Positions 22,994 to 35,000 of a stretch of 64,000 bases of DNA are shown here, in pieces. Numbering within the stretch: position 1 is the stretch's first letter; the number at the start of each line of letters is the position of its first letter. Both the position numbers and the translations under genes were made by a program. The notes below the pieces were generated by a model. It was given only the letters and a program-made list of their open reading frames with translations. It was not told the origin of the DNA and ran no database searches. Origin of the DNA: Bimastos eiseni. Taxonomy: Eukaryota > Annelida > Clitellata > Crassiclitellata > Lumbricidae. The stretch covers positions 3,463,705-3,527,704 of the forward strand of contig OY365808.1 in assembly GCA_959347315.1 (NCBI GenBank), given 5' to 3'.

Positions 22994-23677
22994 CATTCAA
23001 TGTATTGTTTCAATAGGCTTAGAAATTTCTCTGCAGTGTAACACACAATACCCGATTGAAGCCCCCACACATTTTGTGGGTTGTGGACCTGACTGCTGAT
23101 TGGAACAGTCTCTCCTTGGATCTTCGGCTCTTGCCTGGGAACTCTCTATCCCATTTTAATTCCACTCTGAAATCTGTCTTATTTCATTTGGAAGAGGCTG
23201 GACCGGGAGTGCCTCTGAGTAGACTTCTTGAATAGGTGCTATATTAAGTTTCATTGATTGATTAGAGAATAACAGAATTTAACTAAAAATAAAACACAAG
23301 AGATTCATTATATTCAAAGCTCACACAAAATTACATTCAATGTATTGTTTCAATAGGCTTAGAAATTTCTCTGCAGTGTAACACACAATACCCGATTGAA
23401 GCCCCCACACATTTTGTGGGTTGTGGACCTGACTGCTGATTGGAACAGTCTCTCCTTGGATCTTCGGCTCTTGCCTGGGAACTCTCTATCCCATTTTAAT
23501 TCCACTCTGAAATCTGTCTTATTTCATTTGGAAGAGGCTGGACCGGGAGTGCCTCTGAGTAGACTTCTTGAATAGGTGCTATATTAAGTTTCATTGATTG
23601 ATTAGAGAATAACAGAATTTAACTAAAAATAAAACACAAGAGATTCATTATATTCAAAGCTCACACAAAATTACATT
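22994..23677 (+). repeat. Perfect 340-bp tandem duplication
   Basis: Every base from 22994-23333 that I compared recurs 340 bp later (23334-23673, plus CATT). The shared CATTCAA/CATT edge is the only microhomology. Each copy includes a LINE C-terminal relic (DWNSLSLDLRLLPGN, then STLKSVLFHLEEAG near 23085-23230) and the tail GTGCCTCTGAGTAG...GGTGCTATATTAAG typical of L2-like 3' ends. Zero divergence means a very recent duplication or an assembly error. Confidence 0.95.
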
Positions 23678-23679
23678 GC

Positions 23680-26600
23680 AATTTTCTGAAGATGTTATCT
23701 TTCGTGAAATGCGTTACAACAAGTCTGTCCAACAATAAAATTCTTAACGTTCTCTAATCTCGTCAGACCATTTCGTCCACCATATAATACTTATCGACTC
23801 ACATATTATCCTAATGGAAGTTTTCAGTGGCATTAGTAATGCCACCGAAACTTACATCATGAAGAAATGCTTGTAATGCCGCATTACAAGTATTAATTAG
23901 CTAAACTGTTATCTAGAACTGGGTTCATCAAAATATTGGTTCACAATCCAAACATAGAAATCACCAGACCTACAGAAACTTTCCTCTGCATAAAAAACCT
24001 AAAGTATTGCAATGGTAGTGAACATAAAGTGTACCACACCTAGACAAAAATAATGATCCAGCTGGTGTTAGCAGTACAGAGCTTCCAAACTCTGGTCAAT
24101 AAAATCTTACAGAAAAATCTAGATACATGAAACCATATCTTTAAATTACATTTCTAAGATATCTTAAATATCTGAGGAACATATCTCACAAACTCGGGTT
24201 AATTACTTATGCGGAAACAAACAAATTGAGGCTCATTAATCTTTTATCTACTTATCGACATGACACGGATTTGCTTATCAACATTAAGATATCGGTCTAT
24301 CTTCTATGGTAAAAGTTGCTCAATCTTGGCAGGTAGGAATTTCCACACGACTAATCATCTGACCCAGTGAATTCTGGTTGCTTAAACAGAAACTCAAGTC
24401 AAAAACCATAATCTTTGGAAAAGCTCAGTTGAAGTTAGACAGATCCAACAAAACAGAACTAGATCCAAAAAACCAGAAGTACATTCAACAAACCATAATT
24501 AAATCCAACAAACCACCAAAGACGCTGCCTTCCTTCCTAAGTTCAGAAGTGCGGAAATGACACCAAATCGGCGGTGTCGAGGAAATTTGTGTGAATCAAG
24601 GTCCCTACACTCTAATTAGCCTGAACAGAAGCTTAAACTGAAAACCACCACAAACAGGTCCAGCGTCTAAATGCATTTGGCTACCCTAAAAGACACGGTC
24701 ATTAATTTCAGCTTACAAAACACAAAGACTGCTTTTGATAAGAGAAACCACTTTCAGCAATTAACAGTGGACAACAGCCCAAAATATCTCACTACTGTCC
24801 AATGCATATGCAACATATCGCACTTCATCTCATCCACACAAACCTTCAAGCAGACAACTACTGCTTGACCAGGATTAAAATATGATTGATTTCGTGCCAC
24901 AAAAAAATTGGTTCAAACTTGACGAAAGACAACAGTAAAAATGAACAGAGAACTCATTAAGAAAATTTCTGCAACTGGACACCTCAGTCGATGCAACTCT
25001 GGTAACCGAATCTTTAAGCAACGAATAAAATTTGTCTTTGGCAAATTAAACGGAAATCTTGCATCACATTGGATTCACGTCAGAATTGCTGCAAAGCAAA
25101 AAAAAACTTGTAAACTACCTCAACCATCAGAAACATTTTGCATAAAAATTAACTTCATAATACACATAATGCGCAAATGCATTAAACTCATAATAATAAT
25201 TTCTGTACCCGCTGACCTTAATAATTTGCACATCAATGAACCTCACAATAATTCTAGTATAATAATATAATTTGAATCATGCACAATGCATTGACACCAC
25301 AATATCAAAATCAGTTTTATCACAGCAACATAATTATTGACAAACAATCTAGATAAGTTTAGGCAAGTGAAAACTAAGTTTCACTATTTCTCAGTAATTT
25401 ACCTAATAATTTTCTTAATCAATTGGTAATCATTTAGTCATAACTTCTCATCATCAATTCTTCATTTAATTGCAGCTTAAACTAAGAGATACATTGCTGC
25501 ATGTCATATTATCCTTACGTTGAACAATCACTAATGATTGACATAATATATTTATTAATACCTAATACATTTCCCATTAACACTTTGGTTACAAGCTGTA
25601 TCAGTTTCCACTTGCTCTTAGTACACTCTCATCATAAAAGTGTTAACCGCCATCAATTTGCTACATAAAAAGTTATGACCTAACAGAACTTTTACTTTGA
25701 GTTATTCTCATTTGATTTAGTGATTGACTTATAACACATTTTTAGTCTACATTCAACAATTAATAAGTTCGTTACGTGCGGAAGACTTACTTAAAATGGT
25801 ATAAACTGCATTGACAATATGGGAAACGTAAACTGATATTTCTACAGCACATACAAAAGCAAAGTTGTGGGAACCAGTTTATTCACAGGCAGCTAATCAG
25901 ATAAAAATCGATAGGCAGAGGATCAAGATCCAGAAAGTCAGGCATGAAGGCAGGCAGACAGTCAATTGGCCATAGGTCTTAATAGTATTCAAAACTTTAT
26001 TACTATTGAAACAATATTCTTAGAACAAGACAAACCCATTCGTGTTCGGTGAATCGGCAAAACTAAGGCTCTTCCTACTTGTGGGAACTCTGCGTTTCAT
26101 GACGGGCTCACAGTCAAAAGCTGTGTCACTAAAGTTGAAAAAAATCCCAAAGAGATTGCGTCATTCATACGGAAAAGGTATTGCAGGGTAAATATGAATC
26201 GACAATGTTAAAAGAGTCTAATATATAGAAAACGGGCAACAACCCAGCTGCAGCTTCCTTTCAAAACATTGCAAACTTTAAGCGATTTTAAAGAGACTGA
26301 AAATTAAGTCGCCCTCACCTCCCTAACAAATAAATCAAATAAATATCAAAAGAAAAAGCTTGTTCTGCTCAGTCTTTCCTTTCAAAACATGTAAACTTCA
26401 TTGGATTTCTAAGCGACTGAAGCATATAATTCAGTTACCTTCACCCTATAACAAATTATACCACACCTGGTTGTGCATAATTTTGTCCTGCTTGGCCGCT
26501 CTAGGACTTTCAATGGTACAACCATCGGTTGATGAGCCTCTCTTCAACTGGCACTGTATAAATCTGCAGTTACCATGACCACTAGACACTGGCACTATAG

Positions 26601-27127
26601 AAGTCAATAATCAACATAGACATCAACGGCTATCATAATCGCGGTGGACTTAGCACCAGGATGTGTTGGCTTCTTTTAGGAGTCTTTGGTAGCTCGCTGG
26701 GAGCTCTGGTGTCAATGGCCGAGTCCTGTATTCTGTTAGTTCTTGGTGCCTTTAAATGACTAAACTGGCTTTATCACCACTGTTCCAATATATCGGTATT
26801 TGCTTGAGCAACTTCTCAAACAGATTAGCAGTGTTTGTTCATGGTTTACTGGGACTGATCAACAATTGCAAGTGTAAATTAATTAATGATCACAGGACCT
26901 TGACCCTGGTCATTTTTGAATGAGTTTGTCCAGTAAGATCCATCCCCACAACTGGGGGTTTGAATGGCACCACACCATATCAGGGCCTTGGGCATAGAAT
27001 CATACCAGTTCGAGACTCAAATGACTGGTGTGTTAATTGGCAAAACTTGCGATTATAGGACCCTTTTACCACATGATAAATTACAATGGAACTAAAGAAA
27101 TCCAAAGCTTAGATGAGACTAGGCGAC
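23680..27127. other. AT-rich region downstream of RB1
   Basis: No coding exon seen. It should include the RB1 3' UTR, since that gene reads leftward and stops at 27128. The nearest minus-strand AATAAA I noticed is at 25997-26002 (TTTATT on plus), which would give a UTR of about 1.1 kb. An ACAAAAGCAAAGT...GGGAACCAGTTTATTCACAGG motif at 25855 recurs at 37140 and 55500. Confidence 0.4.
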
Positions 27128-27232
27128 TCACTCGCTTTGAGGCTGAACGTCCTCAGCCTGATCGAACTTGAGGCGCTTCGAGGAGCGCATGCCTGAGTTT
27201 CGTATATGCTCGTTGATTGTTCTGAGCGATGA
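27128..27232 (-). CDS. RB1: RB1 exon 25 (C-terminus, stop)
   Basis: Acceptor GGTTTTGTTAG. It encodes [20 protein letters not shown] then [14 protein letters not shown] and TGA. It matches human FQKINQMVCNSDRVLKRS and KKLRFD, the RbC segment that contacts E2F/DP. The protein ends soon after, so the basic human tail is absent. Confidence 0.93.
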   Translation of the reverse strand, partial: SSLRTINEHIRNSGMRSSKRLKFDQAEDVQPQSE

Positions 27233-30200
27233 CTAACAAAACCAAACAGAAGACAGCGAACAACTTCACTTCCCAAACAGAAATACTTGACAGGATATCT
27301 GAAAATACAGCTGGCAAACATTTGGGCAAGATGAATGTTTACCATGATTGTTCAAGTTTTATTCACCGACAAATTACAAATGAACGATATGAGACTTATG
27401 GATCGTGAATAGAACCGTCATCACACTAGGGTCAGGTCATCCAAATGGACAAATAATCAGGCAGATGAAAGGAGAGGCGGGTGAGGACAATACGATGCAA
27501 ACAAAACTAGCTCACAGAAGCTCAGCACCGGATAGGATTTAGCAATATCAAAATAGGAATAATACTAGAAACAATTGTCATAACAACAGCAACAATAAAA
27601 ATATTAATAAAATAACCATAATAAGAATATATGAAACGGAGGAGACATAAAAATTTTAGATCACCCATTTCTTCTGTCTCCAGACACTTTTTTTTATCAA
27701 CTGAGGGATCAGAACTGCTTCTTGAAAGCAAAAAACCCAAATATTAAGAATAAAATAAAAGTATCTGAAGCAGAAGAAACATAACTGTTACAGATCAACC
27801 TTTTTCTTCTGTCTTTGGACAATTTTTGTTATCAACTTAGGCATCAGAACTACCTCAAGTAAAAAAATATTAATCATATCAAAATAATGATAGCAACAAA
27901 GTAGTAACTCACAAGAGGACCTTCACCGAAACTGTACAGCTGTCTTGTTCTTGGAGTCATCAGACTGGGAGAAGGAGGCGCCTTGAAGGGAGAACCCTTC
28001 ATCGGCGACACGTAGAAGTTCTGTCTTCCAGGCATTCTAAAATTTTGTGGTTAAATCATGACCAAAAAGTTCCCATATGATTACAATTTAGATAACAGAA
28101 TCTTAAACACTGTCATTAACAGAAGGTACACTATTTTCCCAGTGTGAATACACTCTAAATAGAAAATACCAAACAACACATGGTAGGTGCAAAGTACTTA
28201 CAAATACTTCTATGAGCATAGAACTCTTAAAACTGCAAACTAAAGTTAATATCAAACTGCCATTGCAATATGATAATTCATATCGGCATTTCATCAGTGG
28301 ATCTTCATGTAAGATCATATAATGCCTTAAAATCATGATTAACTTTAAAAAGGAATTATTCGTTTACATTAGCAACAAAACCTATGAAATACAATTTATA
28401 AACAAAGCAGGTAGAGCGCCAAGAGTCATTCAGCTTAACGTGAAGTGGTGTTACATCTCCAAAGCTTTCAACATAACACCATACTGGCTAACATGAAGTC
28501 GTGTCACATCCCCAATGCTATTAACATAACACACCAACATGAAGTGGTCACATCCCAATAACATAACATGTCTACTGGCTAACATGAAATGGGTGACCGG
28601 ACAATTCGGCGCTGGACAGTTCGGCGCCGGATGATCTTGTAAGTGTATTTAGACCAGATATCGGTATGTAGTAACTGACATTTTTAAAATATTCAGAATG
28701 GGAGCGAAATAATATTCTCCATATTATCCAGCACATATTTGGTTATTGTAGAGTCATAGTCAACACATAGGGACCTTGTCACCTTCTAACTAGAGTAGGC
28801 CTCCACTGTAGAGAAAACTAAAGAATATTACAAGTTACTTCGATTTCGGTTTCTGACTCGCATAGTGTTTACTAACAGTAGTCATGCCACGTCACATCCC
28901 TTCGCGACGGTTAACTACATGAATGGGAAAGTGATGTCCAATGTTATATTTTATAGGATGTTCTAACGGCAGTAGAAGTTGATAAATTCATGTCTTAAAT
29001 GTTACTGTACTCTTTAATCGCAATTACTCAAAGTCAGTATTTTAGGGCTGTTGTCTTCACCAGTCTCTATAATAACCAGACATGTGCTGGATAATATGGA
29101 GAACACTATTTCGCTCCCATTCTAAATATTTAAAAAAATGCTAGTTACTGCATACTGATATCTGGTCTAAATACACTTTTACAAACTCATCCGGCGCCGA
29201 ATTGTCTGGGCGCCGAATTGTCCAGGAACCCATGAAATGGTGTCACATCATGATAACACACCATTCTGGCTAACTTGTCAATGGTGTACTATTGACTTTT
29301 GTGCACAATATCTTTTTTTTTACCACAAGGACATGGTCTAATTTGCACTCTGTACCATGAGGTAAATCTCTAGATGACTTTGCATCAAGCTCCATTGAAA
29401 GATTAATGTAACCAGTCAAAAGCATAGCTTGAAATAAGCTACGAAAACAATCAACTGCACTTGATACAAACGCAAAGCTAGGTGATCCCTGAGTAGAAAC
29501 TGTGGCTCCTGTCGTCTGCCCTGGAGAGGAGGAAGCAGCCTGTAAGGAAGAAGGAAAAACGAACAAAATTAAGGAGTTTCTAATCTTACACCTCGCAAGT
29601 ACTCATGAATTACACTAAAATCTGTATGATAGTAAACAAATTATTGTTTAACACACATTATGGGCACAAACTAAAAAAAATTATTGAACAGTATCACTTA
29701 AGACGGTAGTCGACCTACTAGAGCAATTGCAGGGTCACATGCTCAATGACCATTTGAAGCAACATTAAGTAGAGAACTTGCTCAAGGTCCTTAGGCTCCC
29801 TACACAGACACCGCTCCATAGGAAATTCGAACCTGGTCCTCTGTACTACATGCCAAGCGTTCTATTCATCCAGACACCGTGTCCTAAGCAATGACAATAA
29901 GATCTAAAATTAACATGGATATACACACACAGTGGCTTTGACACAAAACACAACAGTAACAAATTTAAACAAGCATGCAGGTTGATTAACTAACGCCCAC
30001 ATACAACCGAGTGCATTTTCCGCAAACAACCTTTTCGAGTTAGTCAGAAATGGCCACAAATGCCTTGTATTGCAACCGAGGGAAAAGGCCAGAATAAGGT
30101 GACGCAGCAAATGAGCCAACTGACCTTACAGCTTGAATACTGCAGAATGTAGGCCTTCAATGACTGCATGAACACTTTGTTGTAGAAAGAGATGATTGAA

Positions 30201-32051
30201 TCATGTTCTGCGCCTATGACGAGAACACGTTTGAACACCTGTTTCAACACAACAGAATCACCAGATTGTTTATCACTGCGAACACCGCACTTCTGAAAAT
30301 CACTTACAGGCTGTTCCATTACATAATGTAAGATCAAAACACCTTAAGCCATTAAGCAGACGTAATCACAGATTAACAGAGTTTTTTAAGACACGTTGAA
30401 CCTAATAGAAGCAGATTAAGAAAATGGATTTCAAAAGCTCTGGACCTCATGCTCAAGTCCTTTGGCTGCAGCCTCGCTGGGAGTGCCTCTGAGTAGTTTT
30501 CTTGAAGCGGCGCTATGTAAATTTCCAGAATGAATGAAAGTCAACTGGTGCAGTAAAGAAATCAGCAGCCATTAACAAACAAGATTCTCTTGCTAAACAG
30601 TAAACACCTTCAGTAAGCACCAAACCTACCCTGACAATTACCGTAATGAACCTTGTAGGTGCACGATCCATGGCAGCCAATCGACCGAGGTGCTTACCAT
30701 GTAGCACGAAGATACATCAATTTGTGAGAAAATGGTGCAATTGTAGGTAAGTGTAACAGTTTAAAGTTTAAAAACAAGCAAATCAGATTCTTTCCTCTGA
30801 CTCGGTCACAGACGATTCTTTAACGGTTACGAATGTAAAGACAATCGTAGTGAACCTGTTGTGAAACGTTTGGATAGATGTTACGATAGGAGGCCACGAT
30901 CGCTTTGAACTTGATCTCTCGGTCCACAACTTTACTGATGGCATAAATACAGCACATTAGAATCTGAAACAGATCAAAAGCCAAAGTTCATGGAGGTACA
31001 ACACATTCTGTAGGATCACAAGTAAACTGGGCATGTACAACAAGTCCACAATTTCCAAACCAGAGTGGTTCTCAACCTTTTTGGCCCCAAGGCACATTTG
31101 AGATCTTAGGAAATTCAGACGGCACACTACTGAACTAAAACTAATTTTTCATGTTTAATTTTGAGCAATTCTATAGCTGCTAATTTAAAGTTTTACATAC
31201 TTTTTAAAATAAATTAGAGTAGAGTAGACAAATAGTTGTAGTTTAGAAGTGGGTTGAGAATAGGGCATAACCGAGTAGACAATTTCCACCGAGTACCAAA
31301 TCCGAGTATTTGGATGAACTATTTGCCGGATCCGGGTACGAACTGAATAGTAGCGGCAAATCTGATCAGCGAGGCAGCGAGTACCATCTATAGGCAAAGC
31401 GTAGTTAACCTGCCACGTGCACAGCTATGAGAACTATCTACATGTATAGTCACTGCAGAGTCTATAGCAATATACTTCATGTAGCGTATTGTTGCACTCT
31501 AGGGTATAGCAATATATTTATTACTTAATAACTTTATTTTAGAAAAAAAAATGTAAAACCTTGTTATAAAATTTGAAATATGAAGTTATCTATGACATCT
31601 TTACTCTTTAATGTTTACCAGTAAATGGGTGGAGCCAAATCAAGCGGGAAAATTACTGATTTGGTAGCACCTGAGGAATGCAAACAACAGAATTTAAAAT
31701 AAGTAAATTAACATTATTTTAAAAGAAAATTCAAGGGAGTGTTAAGTTCTTGTTTAATTAATCAATAACTTATAAGTAAGTCCGTTATTCTTAAATTTAT
31801 TTGATGAAAAAATATTATTTTATCCAAAAAAATTTGTTTCATAAAAAAAGTTATTTTTGGCTATTTGCGAGTGTAATATTCGGCCGAGGCGAATGTCCGA
31901 TTATGCCCTAGTTGAGAACCACAGCTCCAAACAATATCATGCATGTAAATATAATTATCATACATCTTGCAATTTATGGGACGCAGTGATGTAGAGGCAT
32001 GGAATGTTGAATGCCTTGCAACCGGATGGCATCATTGCACTTATAAGGCAC

Positions 32052-32088
<37 letters not shown>

Positions 32089-35000
32089 ATATATAATTTC
32101 TATTATAAATGTTACATTGTATTAAGTATGATGCAACAAGCGTGGTTGTCATGGATAAAATCTGCCAGACCTGATCGAGATGTCGGTCTTTGAGTAAGAA
32201 GGCTTTGTGGCCGATGCAGAATTCAAGACAAGACCAGATCTTATGTTGCTGCAACACAAGTAACAGATAAGTACTCACATAACAAGAAAATTCGTACTTT
32301 ACTTCTTAATACACGATCAAAATTGAAAGTAAATTCCAAGGTTCATACCGATTGTCATTCATTTGTTCATGAACTTGTCACTGTTCTTAAGTTTCATCTA
32401 TTAAGTTTCCATTTAATGTTAATAACCACAAGTATAGCAAAGTAAAACATCAATAAAACTTCTTTTTCACGTATTTTTTTAACCTTAAAAAAATCAGAGG
32501 TTGCACATTTTATATTTGTTTGCATAGGATGGGCACAACAGCACCTGATGCAGTAAGGTTTTGTGAAAAACTCGACAAACGTTACTGCACCCGGTGCTGC
32601 TGACAGACAGACAGACACACAGATGCACAGACTTAGGTAATTATTATAATGTAGACAATTGTCACACATTTATTAAGCATCCTATCTAATGACCGAGCAT
32701 CGATCAATGTAACTGCGCAACTGTGAGTGAAGGAAGGACTTGCTCGAGGTCCCAGCACGGTAACTGTCTCAGAGGTGGAGACTCAAACCCATACTAATGT
32801 ATTATATTATATTTAAGCATTAATAGAAGCACATTACAAAACTACGGCTCTAACCCTTGAACAACCACCATTACTGATTATGCTTTATGTTTTACTACGC
32901 GCTGGTCATTAAAGGGTTAACCAATCGACCTAACCAACGTCAAACAAATCGACAGAAAGAGACAGCATAAAGAAGAGATCTGCTTTGACTGACCAGATCC
33001 CCCGTCACGTGAAGATCCGAACACAACGCTTTCAGTCTCTGCGATGCGAGTTTGAACACTGAACAAACCAATTAATCGATTACTCAATTCAGCGGTTCCA
33101 AACTTTTGTTGTTGTTGTACCCACAAACTAAAAACTCATTCGTGTGCGTACCCCAACAGAAAAAGCACGTCAGAAACGTTCTTTGATATATTATCTAATT
33201 AGAATACACTATTAGAATTAGAATATTGGCTATAATTTTGTGTTAGGAAGGCTAGACATACCCCCCCTAAGACTAAAAATTACTCCCCCCTACCTGAAAT
33301 TGGAGGCATTTGCCCCGGACCCCCCTATGTGGACGCCCCAGGTAGGGCTATGATAAAAGCCACCAAGTCAAAAGCCTGATCTTCTGTATATCGATCTGAC
33401 AGCGGCCTGGTGATTTGCATGCCATGGGTTGATTCATTCTGCATTACATACTGTTGCCATAGAAGTCAAAATTACAGAAGCAACGATCAACGCCACATAG
33501 ACAGCAAAGAGCCATGATCAAAGCCACATAGACAGCAAAGAGCCATGATCAAAAGCCACATAGACAGCAAAGAGCCATGACCAAAGCCACATACAAAGTT
33601 CAACTTCAAATCCACACACAAAGTCGAAAGTCCAGATAAAAGCAATCTAATACAATTTCCATTTCAAAACATGTCCGCTTCAATAAAAAAAAACGCCGAA
33701 CACAGACGTGATCGACAAAGAGGCAATGATCATGATCATACCCTTGTTGAGAAACATGCTGAGAGATCGAGAGCGACGCGGAGATGCAGAAGGTGATTCC
33801 GACGTCAGTACCTCGCGCACCTTAACTGGACTCCAAGTGACTGGTAGGGTCAATGACCCTGGGGAAGGCAACTTCCTGTTAACACAACATCTTTCCAAAA
33901 CCAAAGCGCAAATAAAAATATTCAATAACTAGGGATGAAGCGAATTTGAATTTCTTGCAGAGTTTGAGTCTCACAAGTTGAATATTTTTAGTTTTGCCTT
34001 AGTTTACACTAGGAAGTTGTAAGTACTAATAGTAGCAGTATTTGTGTTTTTAGTTAGGTCGATTGTCATTCTGTAAATAAAATCTGATTATCGTTTTCAA
34101 ACAGAAAATTGGAAAGATTATAACTCAGACCCATATTTAGTTCGAATTCGAGTTTACGCCGACCACTACCAAACTCAAGACGAGTTCTGGTTCATCCCTA
34201 TCGATAACCTTCACACAACGTCGAAAACAAAACAAAGGGAATTGAATTCAACTGCTGGAAGCCATGCAAGGCTTTATCAATTACTTGATGCTCCCTTACA
34301 TACTGTATATAATGTACAATTTTAACCACCTATGGCATGCACTTGACTTGCTCACACAATTTTTAAACCCTTCCTGGGCCATAGAATGCATTACACCATA
34401 TAAGACCATGTAGATTAAAATCGTAAGCATTCAGAAGTAGTTAAACCTTTTGGTCAACGTGGCTTCATTTGAGACGAGAGCATCAGTGCCTGGTGGACCC
34501 AAAGGAGTTGGACAAATGTCGCTCTGCTGAAGCAAATCGAGAACCGGAGACCCCTAGCAAGAAAACAGAGAACAAGTTGGAACCAGAAAAGACTAACAAC
34601 AAGAAAGAAACCTGGACGCTTCAGCCATTGGTCAGAGCGCTCTTCCTGTAAAATGGACAGTATGGGTCAACCCGATCATAAAACGGTTACTGCGTAGGGA
34701 GTCACTTTGAGCAGGTCCTTCGTTCACAATTGCTCAGCGCCGTCAATCGACATTTGGTCATTATATAGTGGTGCTATATAAATTCATGGTGATAATACAA
34801 ATAATAAAGAGAACCTCTTTCCATTCATGCTTGAGCGAAATAACGTAAAAGTGTGCAATGTATTATCAAAATAAATAATAATAATAAATAAATAATATAT
34901 AAATAATAATTATAAATAATCAAAATAATAATAATAGTAGTAATAATAATAAAGAGTAATAAATTATTATAAAAACATACGATAATAATAATAATGACAA

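Noticed and set aside
34600..34650. Possible small RB1 exon ([11 protein letters not shown]) between exons 16 and 17
   Set aside because: Exon 16 joins exon 17 directly in phase 0 and in register with the human protein; the extra segment has no similarity.
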